From PXAP01 sp964421595 (GTDB taxonomy: Bacteria; Bacteroidota; Bacteroidia; Bacteroidales; PUMT01), in contig CAYQXY010000018.1 of NCBI GenBank assembly GCA_964421595.1, forward strand, positions 24,748 to 88,747: DNA of 64,000 nt, written 5' to 3'. Below, in pieces: positions 26,067-34,335 of this stretch. The notes below the pieces were generated by a model, which had not been told where the DNA came from, made no database searches, and was given only the letters and a program-made list of their open reading frames with translations. Both the position numbers and the translations under genes were made by a program. Each line of letters opens with the position of its first letter. The stretch's first letter is position 1.

Positions 26067-27032
26067 ATGCGAATTGATCTTGAAAAGAGATCCTGGCAAT
26101 GGATCCTGCTTGTTTTTCTTGCTTTTATCTGGGGAGCGTCCTTTATTCTGATGAAACGGGGACTGGAATCTTTCACTGGCCTGCAGGTAGGGGCAATGCG
26201 GCTCTTCTTCTCTTTTGTCTTTTTTTTGCCGCTTATCTATTATAATCTGAAGAAGGTTACCCGCGAAAATATCCGGTCATTGCTAATTGTTGGATTTGTA
26301 GGTAACGGAATTCCTGCTCTTTTGTTTGCCACGGCGCAAACTGAAATAAACAGTTCACTGGCGGGAATACTTAATTCGCTGACTCCAATTTTCACTCTTC
26401 TTATAGGGATACTTCTCTATGGAAATAAAGTGAGGTGGCTGAGTATTGCAGGTTTGATTACTGGTTTGATTGGTGCTGGCGGACTCATACTAAGTGTAAA
26501 TAATCTTGGAATTGAAGGCACAAATAAATGGTATGGACTGCTTGCAGTTGTTGCCACCGTTTGCTATGGCATTAATGTGAATGAGATTAAATTTGGTTTG
26601 AAGGAGCTTGATGGTATCGCCATCGCATCACTTGGTTTTATATTTATCGGACCACTTTCCGGTATATATCTGCTCTCCAGCGATTATTCCCTTGCAGCTG
26701 GTTCGCCGGTTATGGTCAATAGTCTGTTGGCGGTAGCCGGTCTGGCATTTTTTTCCAGCTTCATTGCCATAATTGTCATGAATATACTGATAAAATTCAC
26801 CACAACACTTTTTGCGGCTTCGGTAACATATATTATTCCGATTTTTGCAGTATTCTGGGGAATAATGGATGGAGAGAGGTTCTTGCTTGTGCAGGCTTTC
26901 TGGGCTTTTGTTGTCCTTGCCGGTGTGTATCTTGTTAATCAGAAGGGCCAGAATAAAACAAACAGGGTAAATAAAGTATCTGGCCATATTGCTGAAGAAT
27001 TATCAGATGGGAATAAGGTCAATCCATCCTGA
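26067..27032 (+). CDS. DMT-family transporter (EamA domains)
   Basis: Integral inner-membrane protein of 321 residues with ten hydrophobic segments in two five-helix EamA repeats. The first opens with LVFLAFIWGASFILMKRGLE and the second around GLLAVVATVCYGINV. A basic cytoplasmic tail follows. Family members export amino acids, metabolites or nucleotide sugars; the substrate cannot be read here. lnt follows after 18 bp, so the two are likely co-transcribed. Confidence 0.87.
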   Translation: MRIDLEKRSWQWILLVFLAFIWGASFILMKRGLESFTGLQVGAMRLFFSFVFFLPLIYYNLKKVTRENIRSLLIVGFVGNGIPALLFATAQTEINSSLAGILNSLTPIFTLLIGILLYGNKVRWLSIAGLITGLIGAGGLILSVNNLGIEGTNKWYGLLAVVATVCYGINVNEIKFGLKELDGIAIASLGFIFIGPLSGIYLLSSDYSLAAGSPVMVNSLLAVAGLAFFSSFIAIIVMNILIKFTTTLFAASVTYIIPIFAVFWGIMDGERFLLVQAFWAFVVLAGVYLVNQKGQNKTNRVNKVSGHIAEELSDGNKVNPS

Positions 27033-27050
27033 ACTATTCGCAAAATAACT

Positions 27051-28625
27051 ATGAAAAACACCACCAGATGGTTATTATGCATTTCTGCGGCGATTGTTGC
27101 AGCTCTCCCGTGGTGGGGCGCCCCCGGGTTCCTTCTGTTAATATGCTTTGTTCCCCTCCTGATTGTAGAAAGGTCAGTCCGGGAAGAAGGCGGAGGTGTC
27201 TTATCGGTACTTCCGTATTCATTTGTATTTTTTTTATGCTGGAATCTTATAACCACATGGTGGATCGCACGAATTCATATTGCAGGAGGGATGAGTGTGA
27301 TAATTATCAATTCTGCAATAATGTGCACGGTGTTTCTGCTGTACACATGGATAAGGGAATATACCGGAAGAGGGGCTGTAATCCTTGTAATTTTATGGCT
27401 GGGATTCGAGTTTATTCATCACCGGGGCGATTTGTCCTGGCCATGGCTTAGTCTTGGCAATGGCCTTGCATCAAATATAAACTTAATTCAGTGGTACGAG
27501 TATACCGGAGTTACGGGTGGCTCGCTTTGGGTATTGTCTGTTAATGCCTTAATATTTAATGTGGTAAGGCATTACCGGGTCAGCAGAGATCTCAGGACAC
27601 AATACATGCGCATTATAGTTCTTTTTGCAGTAATAATTTTACCGGCTGGTTTCTCTCTGAACATATTAAATTCATATGCCGGAAATACCCGCGGGGCAGG
27701 ATTCTTAATTCTGCAGACCGGTCTCGATCCATATAATGAAAAGTACAACAAAATTAGTAACTCTCAAAGGCTCGATGACCTGCTTGACCTTGCCGAAAAA
27801 AATATGAGGGAAGGTGTGAGGTATATTGTTAGTCCTGAAACTTCGGTCGACAGCATAATGATTTCCGGTAATGGCGATGAATTACAGAAAAAGGTTTATG
27901 ATTTTATTGGAAAACATCCCGGCACCGGTTTTATTCTGGGGGCTACAACATTTGAACCGGTAACAGAAGCTAACCGGACAATAGTGACGAGAAGAGACGC
28001 TGATGGAAATTATTTTAATGTATTTAACTCGGCATTGTTCTTTTTCCAGGACACTATATTAATTGCATATAATAAATTCTATCTGGCGAACGGGGTTGAA
28101 CAGATTCCTTTTCAGCGTATTTTTAACCTCCCCCGGGGACTATCAATTGATCTTGGTGGTATATCCGGCAGCCTCAAGAAAGGAGATGGCCCCGTTGTGG
28201 TCGTATCACCTCTTGACTCTATGGCTATTGGTCCCTTGATTTGCTTTGAATCGGCTTATGGTGAATATTCTGCGTCGAAGGTTAGATTAGGAGCGGAAAT
28301 ATTTATTATTATAACCAATGACGGATGGTTCAGGGATACTGGTGCATACATACAACACTTGCGCCTTTCCCGAATAAGGGCGGTAGAAACACGGCGCAGT
28401 GTTGTCAGATCGGCCAATTACGGGATTTCCTGCTATATTTCACCCACTGGCGAAGTTAAGGAACAGCTTGGATGGAAGGATGAAGGAGCATTATATGCAG
28501 AGGCAAACACAAACAGCGTTATGACCTTTTATGCTTCTTCAGGCGATTTTATCGGCCGTACTGCCTTGTTTTTTTCTATTCTGCTGATAGTAAATATGCT
28601 GGTTCGAAGGAAAATGCCGGATTAA
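27051..28625 (+). CDS. lnt: Apolipoprotein N-acyltransferase
   Basis: Adds the third acyl chain to the N-terminal Cys of lipoproteins in the inner membrane. The 524 residues have a hydrophobic N-terminal part (about 1-210) with several membrane segments and a nitrilase-type C-terminal domain. The catalytic Glu (SPETSVDS) and Cys (PLICFESAYGEY) are visible, together with IITNDGWFRDTGAYIQHL. A last hydrophobic segment (about 500-518) returns to the membrane. Length fits. Many lipoproteins in this window would be substrates. Confidence 0.92.
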   Translation: MKNTTRWLLCISAAIVAALPWWGAPGFLLLICFVPLLIVERSVREEGGGVLSVLPYSFVFFLCWNLITTWWIARIHIAGGMSVIIINSAIMCTVFLLYTWIREYTGRGAVILVILWLGFEFIHHRGDLSWPWLSLGNGLASNINLIQWYEYTGVTGGSLWVLSVNALIFNVVRHYRVSRDLRTQYMRIIVLFAVIILPAGFSLNILNSYAGNTRGAGFLILQTGLDPYNEKYNKISNSQRLDDLLDLAEKNMREGVRYIVSPETSVDSIMISGNGDELQKKVYDFIGKHPGTGFILGATTFEPVTEANRTIVTRRDADGNYFNVFNSALFFFQDTILIAYNKFYLANGVEQIPFQRIFNLPRGLSIDLGGISGSLKKGDGPVVVVSPLDSMAIGPLICFESAYGEYSASKVRLGAEIFIIITNDGWFRDTGAYIQHLRLSRIRAVETRRSVVRSANYGISCYISPTGEVKEQLGWKDEGALYAEANTNSVMTFYASSGDFIGRTALFFSILLIVNMLVRRKMPD

Positions 28626-28639
28626 AATAACACCTGATA

Positions 28640-30691
28640 TTAGTCCGCTCTGGCTGCTAATCCTGCATTATAGTTCTCCAGACCATTGTCAAGGAATTCG
28701 ATAAACGCTTCGACGTTAAGGTTGTAACCATGCGGATTGCCAAGCAGGTTCTCTCCGGCATCCATGACAACATAATAAGGCTGAGTATTGGTGTTGAAAT
28801 TCGTAATCTGGTAATCAAGGTTCCTTGTCCCGATAGTACTTTTTACCCTTCCGTCAAAGTCAGAAGTTACCCATTGGTTTTCCGGCAATCTGGTTCTGTC
28901 GTCAACATACAGTGCAATGATTATATAATCTTCCCTTAGCCTGCGCAGCACTCTCGGGTCTGACCAGACTTTTGCCTCCATTTCCTTGCAGTTGGAACAG
29001 GCATGGCCTACAAAGTCGATAAAAACAGGTTTATTCTGCTCCCTGGCACATGCCAGTCCCTGTTCCAGATCAAAATAACCCCTCAGTCCGTGCGGTAAAT
29101 GCAAAAAATCAGCATACAACGGATCTTCGCACAGATCTGTACGCTGGGCCTGTGTGCCCTGAAACTCTGCATCCCTTATCATCCCTCTTATATCAAACGT
29201 GTGTGTCTGGGGTGATGGTAATAGTGATGAGATGGATGTAAGCGGGGCACCGAACATGCCCGGAACAAGATAAACAACAAAGGAAAATGATGCAATTGCC
29301 AGAATTAGCCTGGGAACACTTATATGAGAAACTTCACTGTCGTGTGCAAATTTAATCTTGCCAAGCAGGTAAAATCCGAGCAAAGTGAAAATAACTATCC
29401 AGATCGCCAGGTAGATATCCCTTGTCAAAATACCGAAATGATAAGTCTGGTCGATAATCATGAGAAATCGCAGACTGAATGCCAGCACAATGAATCCGAG
29501 CACAACCTTTACGGAATTAAGCCATCCGCCCGATTTGGGAAGTTTATTAATCCAGGAAGGGAAAATTGCCAGAAGCGTGAATGGAATAGCAAAAGCAAGG
29601 GAAAAACCGAACATCCCAACTATCGGTTTTGAACCTGCACCAGAGGCTGCTTCCACAAGTAATGCACCAACTATGGGTCCGACACATGAAAGTGATACAA
29701 TAACCAGGGTAAGAGCCATGAAGAAAGAACCAATATACCCTCCGCTGTCAGCCTTTTGATCGGCTTTTGTAGCCAGACTGCCCGGGATTGTTATTTCAAA
29801 AAGGCCAAAGAATGATGCGGCAAATACAAGAAAGAGTATGAAGAAAATAATATTGGGCAGCCAGTGGGAGGTTAGCTGATTGGCAAACCCAGCGCCAACA
29901 GAGGTAAGCGATACCAGTAATCCAAGGCTTGTGTAAACGGCGATTATTGATATTGCAAACACAATAATATTAATAATTGAATTCATCTTGCCTGACTGCT
30001 TTTGCATGAAAAATGAAACAGTCATTGGGATCATGGGGAAAACGCAGGGAGTAAGAAGTCCGGCCAGCCCCCCTGCAAACGCTATGAAAAAGAATATCCA
30101 TAGCGACCTGGTGTCATTTGTCTCTTCCGGTGTAAACTGAGCCTCCGGCATTGCAGCTGTTTCTGAAGGTGCCTCAGCAACGGCAGCTCCGGCCCCGGCA
30201 TTGATGACATATTCAATCTCCGTTTCCTGTGGAGGAAGACACCGTTCATCATCGCAGCTCATGTACTCGACGAAACCTGTTATAGTAAATTCCTGATCGG
30301 TAAGGATTCTTATTTTCTGAAGAAAACCTGCATTATTGCTGAAGAGTGGCAGTTCCATTTCAAAAAAAGGATCGAACTTAATTTCGGGTGTGGTTGTTTC
30401 CTCAGTGGTCCCGATAAGCTCAAAAAAATCAGATTCTTCAAGATAAAACGAGGTAGGAATTGGTCCACCATCAGGAATTTCCAGTCCGTATAGGTACCAC
30501 TTATCATCGATAATTGCATTAACCAGGAGATTGTATTCATCTTCATTTACCTTCTCCTGGCTGGACTCCCACTTAACCGGTTCCAGTATCTGTGCCATCG
30601 CCGGAGTGAGGCTTAGCAAGAATAATATCAGGGTGAAAAACAGAATTGCGACTTTTGAGTAGCGGTATTTATGCTGGTACTTCATTTGCAA
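28640..30691 (-). CDS. dsbD: DsbD-type thiol:disulfide interchange protein
   Basis: Transfers reducing power from cytoplasmic thioredoxin to periplasmic thiol proteins. The 683 residues have a signal sequence (about 1-33), a periplasmic N-terminal immunoglobulin-like domain with the pair CDDERC (about 149-154), a membrane domain of about eight helices with the redox cysteines in LTPCVFPMIP and SLSCVGP, and a C-terminal thioredoxin-like domain with ACSNCKEM. All three cysteine pairs are present, so it appears functional. It is convergent with lnt and may help cytochrome c maturation, consistent with the haem protein at 21.5 kb. Confidence 0.92.
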   Translation of the reverse strand: MQMKYQHKYRYSKVAILFFTLILFLLSLTPAMAQILEPVKWESSQEKVNEDEYNLLVNAIIDDKWYLYGLEIPDGGPIPTSFYLEESDFFELIGTTEETTTPEIKFDPFFEMELPLFSNNAGFLQKIRILTDQEFTITGFVEYMSCDDERCLPPQETEIEYVINAGAGAAVAEAPSETAAMPEAQFTPEETNDTRSLWIFFFIAFAGGLAGLLTPCVFPMIPMTVSFFMQKQSGKMNSIINIIVFAISIIAVYTSLGLLVSLTSVGAGFANQLTSHWLPNIIFFILFLVFAASFFGLFEITIPGSLATKADQKADSGGYIGSFFMALTLVIVSLSCVGPIVGALLVEAASGAGSKPIVGMFGFSLAFAIPFTLLAIFPSWINKLPKSGGWLNSVKVVLGFIVLAFSLRFLMIIDQTYHFGILTRDIYLAIWIVIFTLLGFYLLGKIKFAHDSEVSHISVPRLILAIASFSFVVYLVPGMFGAPLTSISSLLPSPQTHTFDIRGMIRDAEFQGTQAQRTDLCEDPLYADFLHLPHGLRGYFDLEQGLACAREQNKPVFIDFVGHACSNCKEMEAKVWSDPRVLRRLREDYIIIALYVDDRTRLPENQWVTSDFDGRVKSTIGTRNLDYQITNFNTNTQPYYVVMDAGENLLGNPHGYNLNVEAFIEFLDNGLENYNAGLAARAD

Positions 30692-30719
30692 TTACTTTAA
30701 TAGGGCTTGTTTTGGGTAA

Positions 30720-30727
30720 CAAAATTA
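30720..30727 (-). promoter_or_regulatory. Bacteroidota-type -7 promoter box for dsbD
   Basis: Minus strand TAATTTTG (TAnnTTTG), 29 bp before the ATG at 30691. Confidence 0.35.
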
Positions 30728-30776
30728 CAAAAAGGAAAGTACAATCAGGTTTAAATATTGTTAAATGGTATACCGA

Positions 30777-32333
30777 CTATATTGATAGCCCAAGTTCATC
30801 ATCGTGGGAGTTAAAGAACCTGTATTCCATATAATGATATGATATCATAGGGATGATCTTTATTTTACATCCGTATTTATAGCTCCATTTCAATCTTTTG
30901 GAAAACAATCCCTTTTTCAGGTATGCTTCAGTATATGGGTGAACCTTAAGAACCAGGCTTTTTACCTTATTTTCCTGAATTATTGTCTGGAGCCTGTCTT
31001 CGATCTCATCGGTAAAAAGAATGCTGGGGTTGATCTCTCCGGTGCCATGGCAGGTAGGGCATTTTTCCATGGTCTTGATATTCATTTCAGGCCTGACCCG
31101 TTGCCTTGTAAGCTGCATCAGTCCGAATTTGCTTAAGGGAAGGATATTATGTTTAGTGCGGTCTTCAGACATGAACTCCTTCATCTTATCAAATAGCATC
31201 TGCTTATTCTCCTGAGAATGCATATCAATAAAATCGACTACTATAATGCCACCCATATCACGCAAACGCAATTGTCTTGCAATTTCTTCAGCTGCAATCA
31301 GGTTAACTGCAAGTGCATTTGATTCCTGATTATCTCCTGTTTTCGAACGATTCCCGCTGTTTACGTCAATGACATGGAGTGCTTCGGTATGTTCAATAAT
31401 CAGATATGCACCATTCCTGCAAGATACGGTCTTGCCAAAAAGGGATTTTATCTGTTTTTCTATCCCAAAATGATCAAATATTGGTGCAGATCCGGAATAA
31501 TGTTTGACAATCTTTTGCTTTTCTGGCGCGATGGTGCTGATGTATTCCTTTATTTCGCGGACAAGGATTTCGTCGTTCACATATATGTTGTTAAACGAAA
31601 CATTAAGGAGGTCCCGCAAAATTGTAGAGGTGCGATCAAGTTCCTGCAATACCAGTTTGGGTGCTATCGACCCCCTGACTTTTTCATATACCGACTCCCA
31701 CTTTTTAACAAGCATTTTAAGCTCGGAATCAAGTTCTGCAACACGCTTACCTTCTGCTACCGTTCTTACTATAAGGCCGTAGTTTCTTGGTTTAATGCTT
31801 TGCAACAGTCGTTTCAGCCTGTTCCTTTCTTCGGCCGATTCAATCTTTTGAGAAACAGAAACCTTGTCGGAGAATGGCATAAGTACCAGATTCCTTCCTG
31901 CAATGGATATCTCAGAGCTTAACCTTGGCCCCTTTGTTGAAATAGGCTCCTTGGCAATCTGCACAAGGATATTCTGGCCGCTTGACAATACATTGCCAAT
32001 CTTGCCGTCCTTATCGATATCATTTTCTGATTTAAATCTCTGAAGAATCTGATTCTTGCCTTTTTTTGCCTGTATCTGAGCTATAAATTTATTCAGAGTC
32101 TGAAACTGGGGCCCAAGATCCAGGTAATGCAAGAAGGCATCTTTTTCATATCCTACATCAACAAATGCAGCATTGAGACCGGGCATGATCTTTTTAACCT
32201 TACCCAGGTAAATATTGCCAACTGTAAACTGAACGTTACTTCTTTGTTTATTCAGCTCTACAAGTTGTTTTTTATCGAGTAAGGCAATAGCAATTTCAGA
32301 AGCAGTAACATCGATAACTAATTCTTTACTCAC
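30777..32333 (-). CDS. rng: Rne/Rng-family ribonuclease (RNase G/E)
   Basis: Single-strand endoribonuclease acting in rRNA maturation and mRNA decay. The 518 residues have an S1-like RNA-binding insert (about 40-125), the DNase I-like catalytic core with VIDVNSGNRSKTGD and IIVVDFIDMHSQENK (catalytic Asp residues), and the zinc-link CPTCHGTG used for dimer contacts. It lacks the long disordered scaffold tail of E. coli RNase E, as usual for RNase G-type enzymes. It lies downstream of HU and the small ribosomal protein gene, separated by a terminator. Confidence 0.95.
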   Translation of the reverse strand: MSKELVIDVTASEIAIALLDKKQLVELNKQRSNVQFTVGNIYLGKVKKIMPGLNAAFVDVGYEKDAFLHYLDLGPQFQTLNKFIAQIQAKKGKNQILQRFKSENDIDKDGKIGNVLSSGQNILVQIAKEPISTKGPRLSSEISIAGRNLVLMPFSDKVSVSQKIESAEERNRLKRLLQSIKPRNYGLIVRTVAEGKRVAELDSELKMLVKKWESVYEKVRGSIAPKLVLQELDRTSTILRDLLNVSFNNIYVNDEILVREIKEYISTIAPEKQKIVKHYSGSAPIFDHFGIEKQIKSLFGKTVSCRNGAYLIIEHTEALHVIDVNSGNRSKTGDNQESNALAVNLIAAEEIARQLRLRDMGGIIVVDFIDMHSQENKQMLFDKMKEFMSEDRTKHNILPLSKFGLMQLTRQRVRPEMNIKTMEKCPTCHGTGEINPSILFTDEIEDRLQTIIQENKVKSLVLKVHPYTEAYLKKGLFSKRLKWSYKYGCKIKIIPMISYHYMEYRFFNSHDDELGLSI

Positions 32334-32410
32334 AATTCCTCTATATTATAGGAAGATAACGGGAAATATCACATAACTGTTAAAGTTAGTGATACAGTTC
32401 ATAAAATATA

Positions 32411-32441
32411 ATAAACCTAAAGATATATTCTTTAGGTTTAT
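32411..32441 (-). terminator. Rho-independent terminator after the bS22-like gene
   Basis: A 12-bp stem, ATAAACCTAAAG (32411-32422) with CTTTAGGTTTAT (32430-32441), and a 7-nt loop, AT-rich, between the small ribosomal protein gene and rng. Palindromic, so it could act in both directions. Confidence 0.55.
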
Positions 32442-32476
32442 TACTGTTAACTACACGTTATCAGCTTAAAAGTTGA

Positions 32477-32569
32477 TTATTTCCTTTTTTTATGACGATT
32501 TTTCCTCAAACGTTTTTTCCGTTTGTGGGTTGCCATCTTATGTCTTTTTCTTTTTTTTCCGCTTGGCAT
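32477..32569 (-). CDS. Small basic ribosomal protein, AURKAIP1/COX24 (bS22/mS38-like)
   Basis: A 30-residue, extremely basic peptide starting MPSGKKRKRHKMATHKRKKR, with only Lys, Arg, His, Asn and few others in its tail. It matches the AURKAIP1/COX24 type found throughout Bacteroidota and related to mitochondrial mS38 and mycobacterial bS22, which sit in the small ribosomal subunit. It lies 25 bp downstream of the HU gene and upstream of a terminator. It is easily missed because of its size. Confidence 0.85.
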   Translation of the reverse strand: MPSGKKRKRHKMATHKRKKRLRKNRHKKRK

Positions 32570-32594
32570 TATTTATATTTTATTTGATCTGAAC

Positions 32595-32882
32595 TTATTT
32601 CTTTACGTAAGTCTTTACCTTGTTAACAAAAGTTTTGGAAGGCTTAAAGGCTGGTATGAAATGTTCAGGAATTATTATAGTCGTGTTTTTTGAAATGTTC
32701 CTGGCGGTCTTCTTTGCTCTTTTCTTAACTATGAAACTGCCAAATCCCCTTAAATAGACATTCTTGTCTTTAGATAATGAGTCTTTAACCGATTCCATGA
32801 AAGCTTCAACCGTTTTTTGAACAGTAATTTTTTCAATTCCAGTGTTTTTGGAAATTTCGTTAACAATATCTGCCTTTGTCAT
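32595..32882 (-). CDS. HU-family DNA-binding protein
   Basis: Histone-like, DNA-bending protein of 95 residues: N-terminal helices MTKADIVNEISKNTGIEK, the GFGSFIVKKRAKKTARN beta-arm signature, and a conserved C-terminal helix (FIPAFKPSKTFVNKV). Length and motif are full. Its own -7 box lies at 32938-32945 on the minus strand. It is likely co-transcribed with the 30-residue ribosomal protein gene. Confidence 0.94.
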   Translation of the reverse strand: MTKADIVNEISKNTGIEKITVQKTVEAFMESVKDSLSKDKNVYLRGFGSFIVKKRAKKTARNISKNTTIIIPEHFIPAFKPSKTFVNKVKTYVKK

Positions 32883-33191
32883 TTTTAAAAATCTTTAGTT
32901 ATCAATAATTTAGTGCAAAATTTTTTGTGTGGGACTGCAAATATAATTTTATTTACCAAAATAAAAAAACTCTTTGATGCTAATTTTCAAAAGCCTGCGG
33001 AAAAACAGACATATTCTGTAAATATGGAGGTTTTTATTTAATTACAACGTTTTAAACAGATCTTTTTATAAAATCATTTCAAAATATCTCCTTAACTCTT
33101 GAATTCACATTAATTTTAACCATTTAAGTCTTGTATAATAACCAATGATTCGTTATATTTATATATAGTACTAATAAAAAAAATAAATAAA
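32883..33191. other. Intergenic region between HU and ssb
   Basis: 309 bp, strongly AT-rich, between divergent genes. It holds the HU promoter box; the ssb side shows an A-rich leader (AAATAAATAAAATG) with no Shine-Dalgarno sequence, as is normal for the phylum. Confidence 0.5.
32938..32945 (-). promoter_or_regulatory. Bacteroidota-type -7 promoter box for HU
   Basis: Minus strand TATATTTG, a perfect TAnnTTTG, 56 bp before the HU start. Confidence 0.45.
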
Positions 33192-33614
33192 ATGATTAAC
33201 AAGGTCGTACTTATCGGAAATGCAGGACAGGATCCTGAAGTCAGACATCTGGAATCAGGTATAGCTGTCGCTAATTTTACGCTTGCTACAAATGAAACCT
33301 ACAAGGACAAAAATGGTGAAAAAGTAACCCAAACCGAATGGCACCGTATAGTGCTTTGGCGTGGACTGGCAGAAGTAGCAGAGAAATATGTCAAAAAGGG
33401 AGAGCAGCTTTACATCGAAGGCCGTCTTCGCACACGCAACTGGGATGATAAAGACGGTAACAAACGTTATACAACAGAAGTTTATGCCGATGTAATGAAA
33501 ATGCTTGGCAAAAAGTCTGATCAGGATTCATCGATGAGCTCTGCTCCTGTTGAAGATAGCGGACATCCTGAGCCAGCCAATGATAATGCCGGAGGAGATG
33601 ATCTTCCGTTCTAA
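33192..33614 (+). CDS. ssb: Single-stranded DNA-binding protein
   Basis: Binds single-stranded DNA during replication and repair. 140 residues: OB fold about 1-108 opening MINKVVLIGNAGQDPEVRH, with WHRIVLWRGLAEVAEKYVKKG and the LYIEGRLRTRNW strand, then a short acidic tail ending DDLPF, the protein-interaction tip. The order ssb-gldE-gldD downstream is conserved in gliding and non-gliding Bacteroidota, although here a 700-bp gap with two large hairpins separates ssb from gldE. Confidence 0.95.
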   Translation: MINKVVLIGNAGQDPEVRHLESGIAVANFTLATNETYKDKNGEKVTQTEWHRIVLWRGLAEVAEKYVKKGEQLYIEGRLRTRNWDDKDGNKRYTTEVYADVMKMLGKKSDQDSSMSSAPVEDSGHPEPANDNAGGDDLPF

Positions 33615-33659
33615 ATACAAGCTTAAAATAAGTGCCCCTGACTTTATCAGGTAGCCCAA

Positions 33660-33871
33660 TATTTTTTGATACCGTTAGTTTTGTGTCAGTAAGATGTGTG
33701 GTAAACGGAGTTTGTTGCAATTGCTATTTGAAACGGGTTTCCCCCGCCCAGGAAAAAGACGTTAAGAAAATCAGGTTTTTTTTCGTTATGAAAACCGTGC
33801 TGTCTGAGCTTGGCGAGTTCACGGTTTTTAGAAAAAAAACCATGATTTTTGGGCTTTTTCCGTAAGCGCGG
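33660..33871. repeat. Tandem repeat unit A with long hairpin
   Basis: First of two direct repeats about 213-216 bp apart, judged by matching anchors: GTTAGTTTTG at 33674 and 33887, TTTGAAACGG at 33727 and 33942, GAGCTT at 33806 and 34021. The two copies look roughly three-quarters identical by eye. The unit carries a hairpin at 33767-33849 with about 30 bp of pairing and a 20-nt loop. Confidence 0.8.
33767..33849. other. Hairpin in repeat unit A
   Basis: Upper stem AAAACCGTG (33791-33799) with CACGGTTTT (33820-33828). An internal loop follows (GTTATG opposite TA). The lower stem has C33784-G33831, eight T-A pairs, G33775-C33840, G33774-C33841, a one-base bulge, then TCA/TGA and A-T pairs. 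The apical loop contains GAGCTTGGCGAG. Confidence 0.75.
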
Positions 33872-34087
33872 TACTTTTTGGTCAATGTTAGTTTTGTATT
33901 TGGGTAAGATCTTTGGGACAAACAGTTTAATAGAGAAATAGTTTGAAACGGTTTCTTTCCGCCTAATGAAAAAGCCGTTAAGGAAATCAAGTTTTTTTCG
34001 TTAAGAAAACCTTGCTGTTCGAGCTTTGCGAGTTCAAGGTTTTTAGAAAAAAACTTGGATTTTCAGGCTTTGTAATGTAAGCGGCGG
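33872..34087. repeat. Tandem repeat unit B with long hairpin
   Basis: Second direct copy of the element. It ends near CGGCATTTTTTGATT, the same way unit A ends, followed by a short remnant (34088-34100) that repeats the start of a unit. The conserved loop core (GAGCTTTGCGAGTTCA) and the GTAAGCG segment after the stem are shared with unit A. Confidence 0.8.
33984..34062. other. Hairpin in repeat unit B
   Basis: Upper stem AAAACCTTG (34006-34014) with CAAGGTTTT (34035-34043). The lower stem has C33999-G34046, seven T-A pairs, G33991-C34054, A33990-T34055, A33989-T34056, C33988-G34057, a bulge, then further A-T pairs. Relative to hairpin A, a G-C pair became T-A, another G-C became A-T, and one T-A pair was lost from both arms together. 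Confidence 0.75.
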
Positions 34088-34335
34088 CATTTTTTGATTT
34101 TTTTTTTTGCTGTTGAAAAAAAGGAATAGCCCCTGCGGCTTGAGCAGATAAAATTAAACTTATTGTAATCACTAATTTATTTATTAACTTGCGGTCTGCG
34201 GGAGCGTTGACTTCTGCCTGGTTTATTCAGCACTCTTTTGTCCTTGAACTGAAGATTGTATCGCGCAGAGATTAGAATGCTCATAAACAAATTAATGATC
34301 TAAAGTCGGCCTTGGAAGACAGTGAGTTTTATTTA

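Larger units (their letters stand above)
33615..34335. other. Long non-coding region between ssb and gldE
   Basis: About 720 bp with no credible gene. Most of it (33660-34100) is two tandem copies of a hairpin-forming element, described separately. The short open frames across it are translations of the repeat and are not genes. The last 230 bp before gldE show no feature I recognise. Confidence 0.6.

Noticed and set aside
31374..31922. A 182-residue open frame antisense to rng
   Set aside because: It lies wholly opposite a strongly conserved ribonuclease gene and shows no family motif.
33632..34172. Short open frames across the ssb-gldE gap encoding similar peptides
   Set aside because: They are translations of the two tandem hairpin copies on different strands and frames, with no start context or family resemblance; the conserved signal is base pairing, not codons.
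34312..34335. TTG start for gldE adding eight residues
   Set aside because: The ATG at 34336 gives the expected N-terminus; the extension has no family support.
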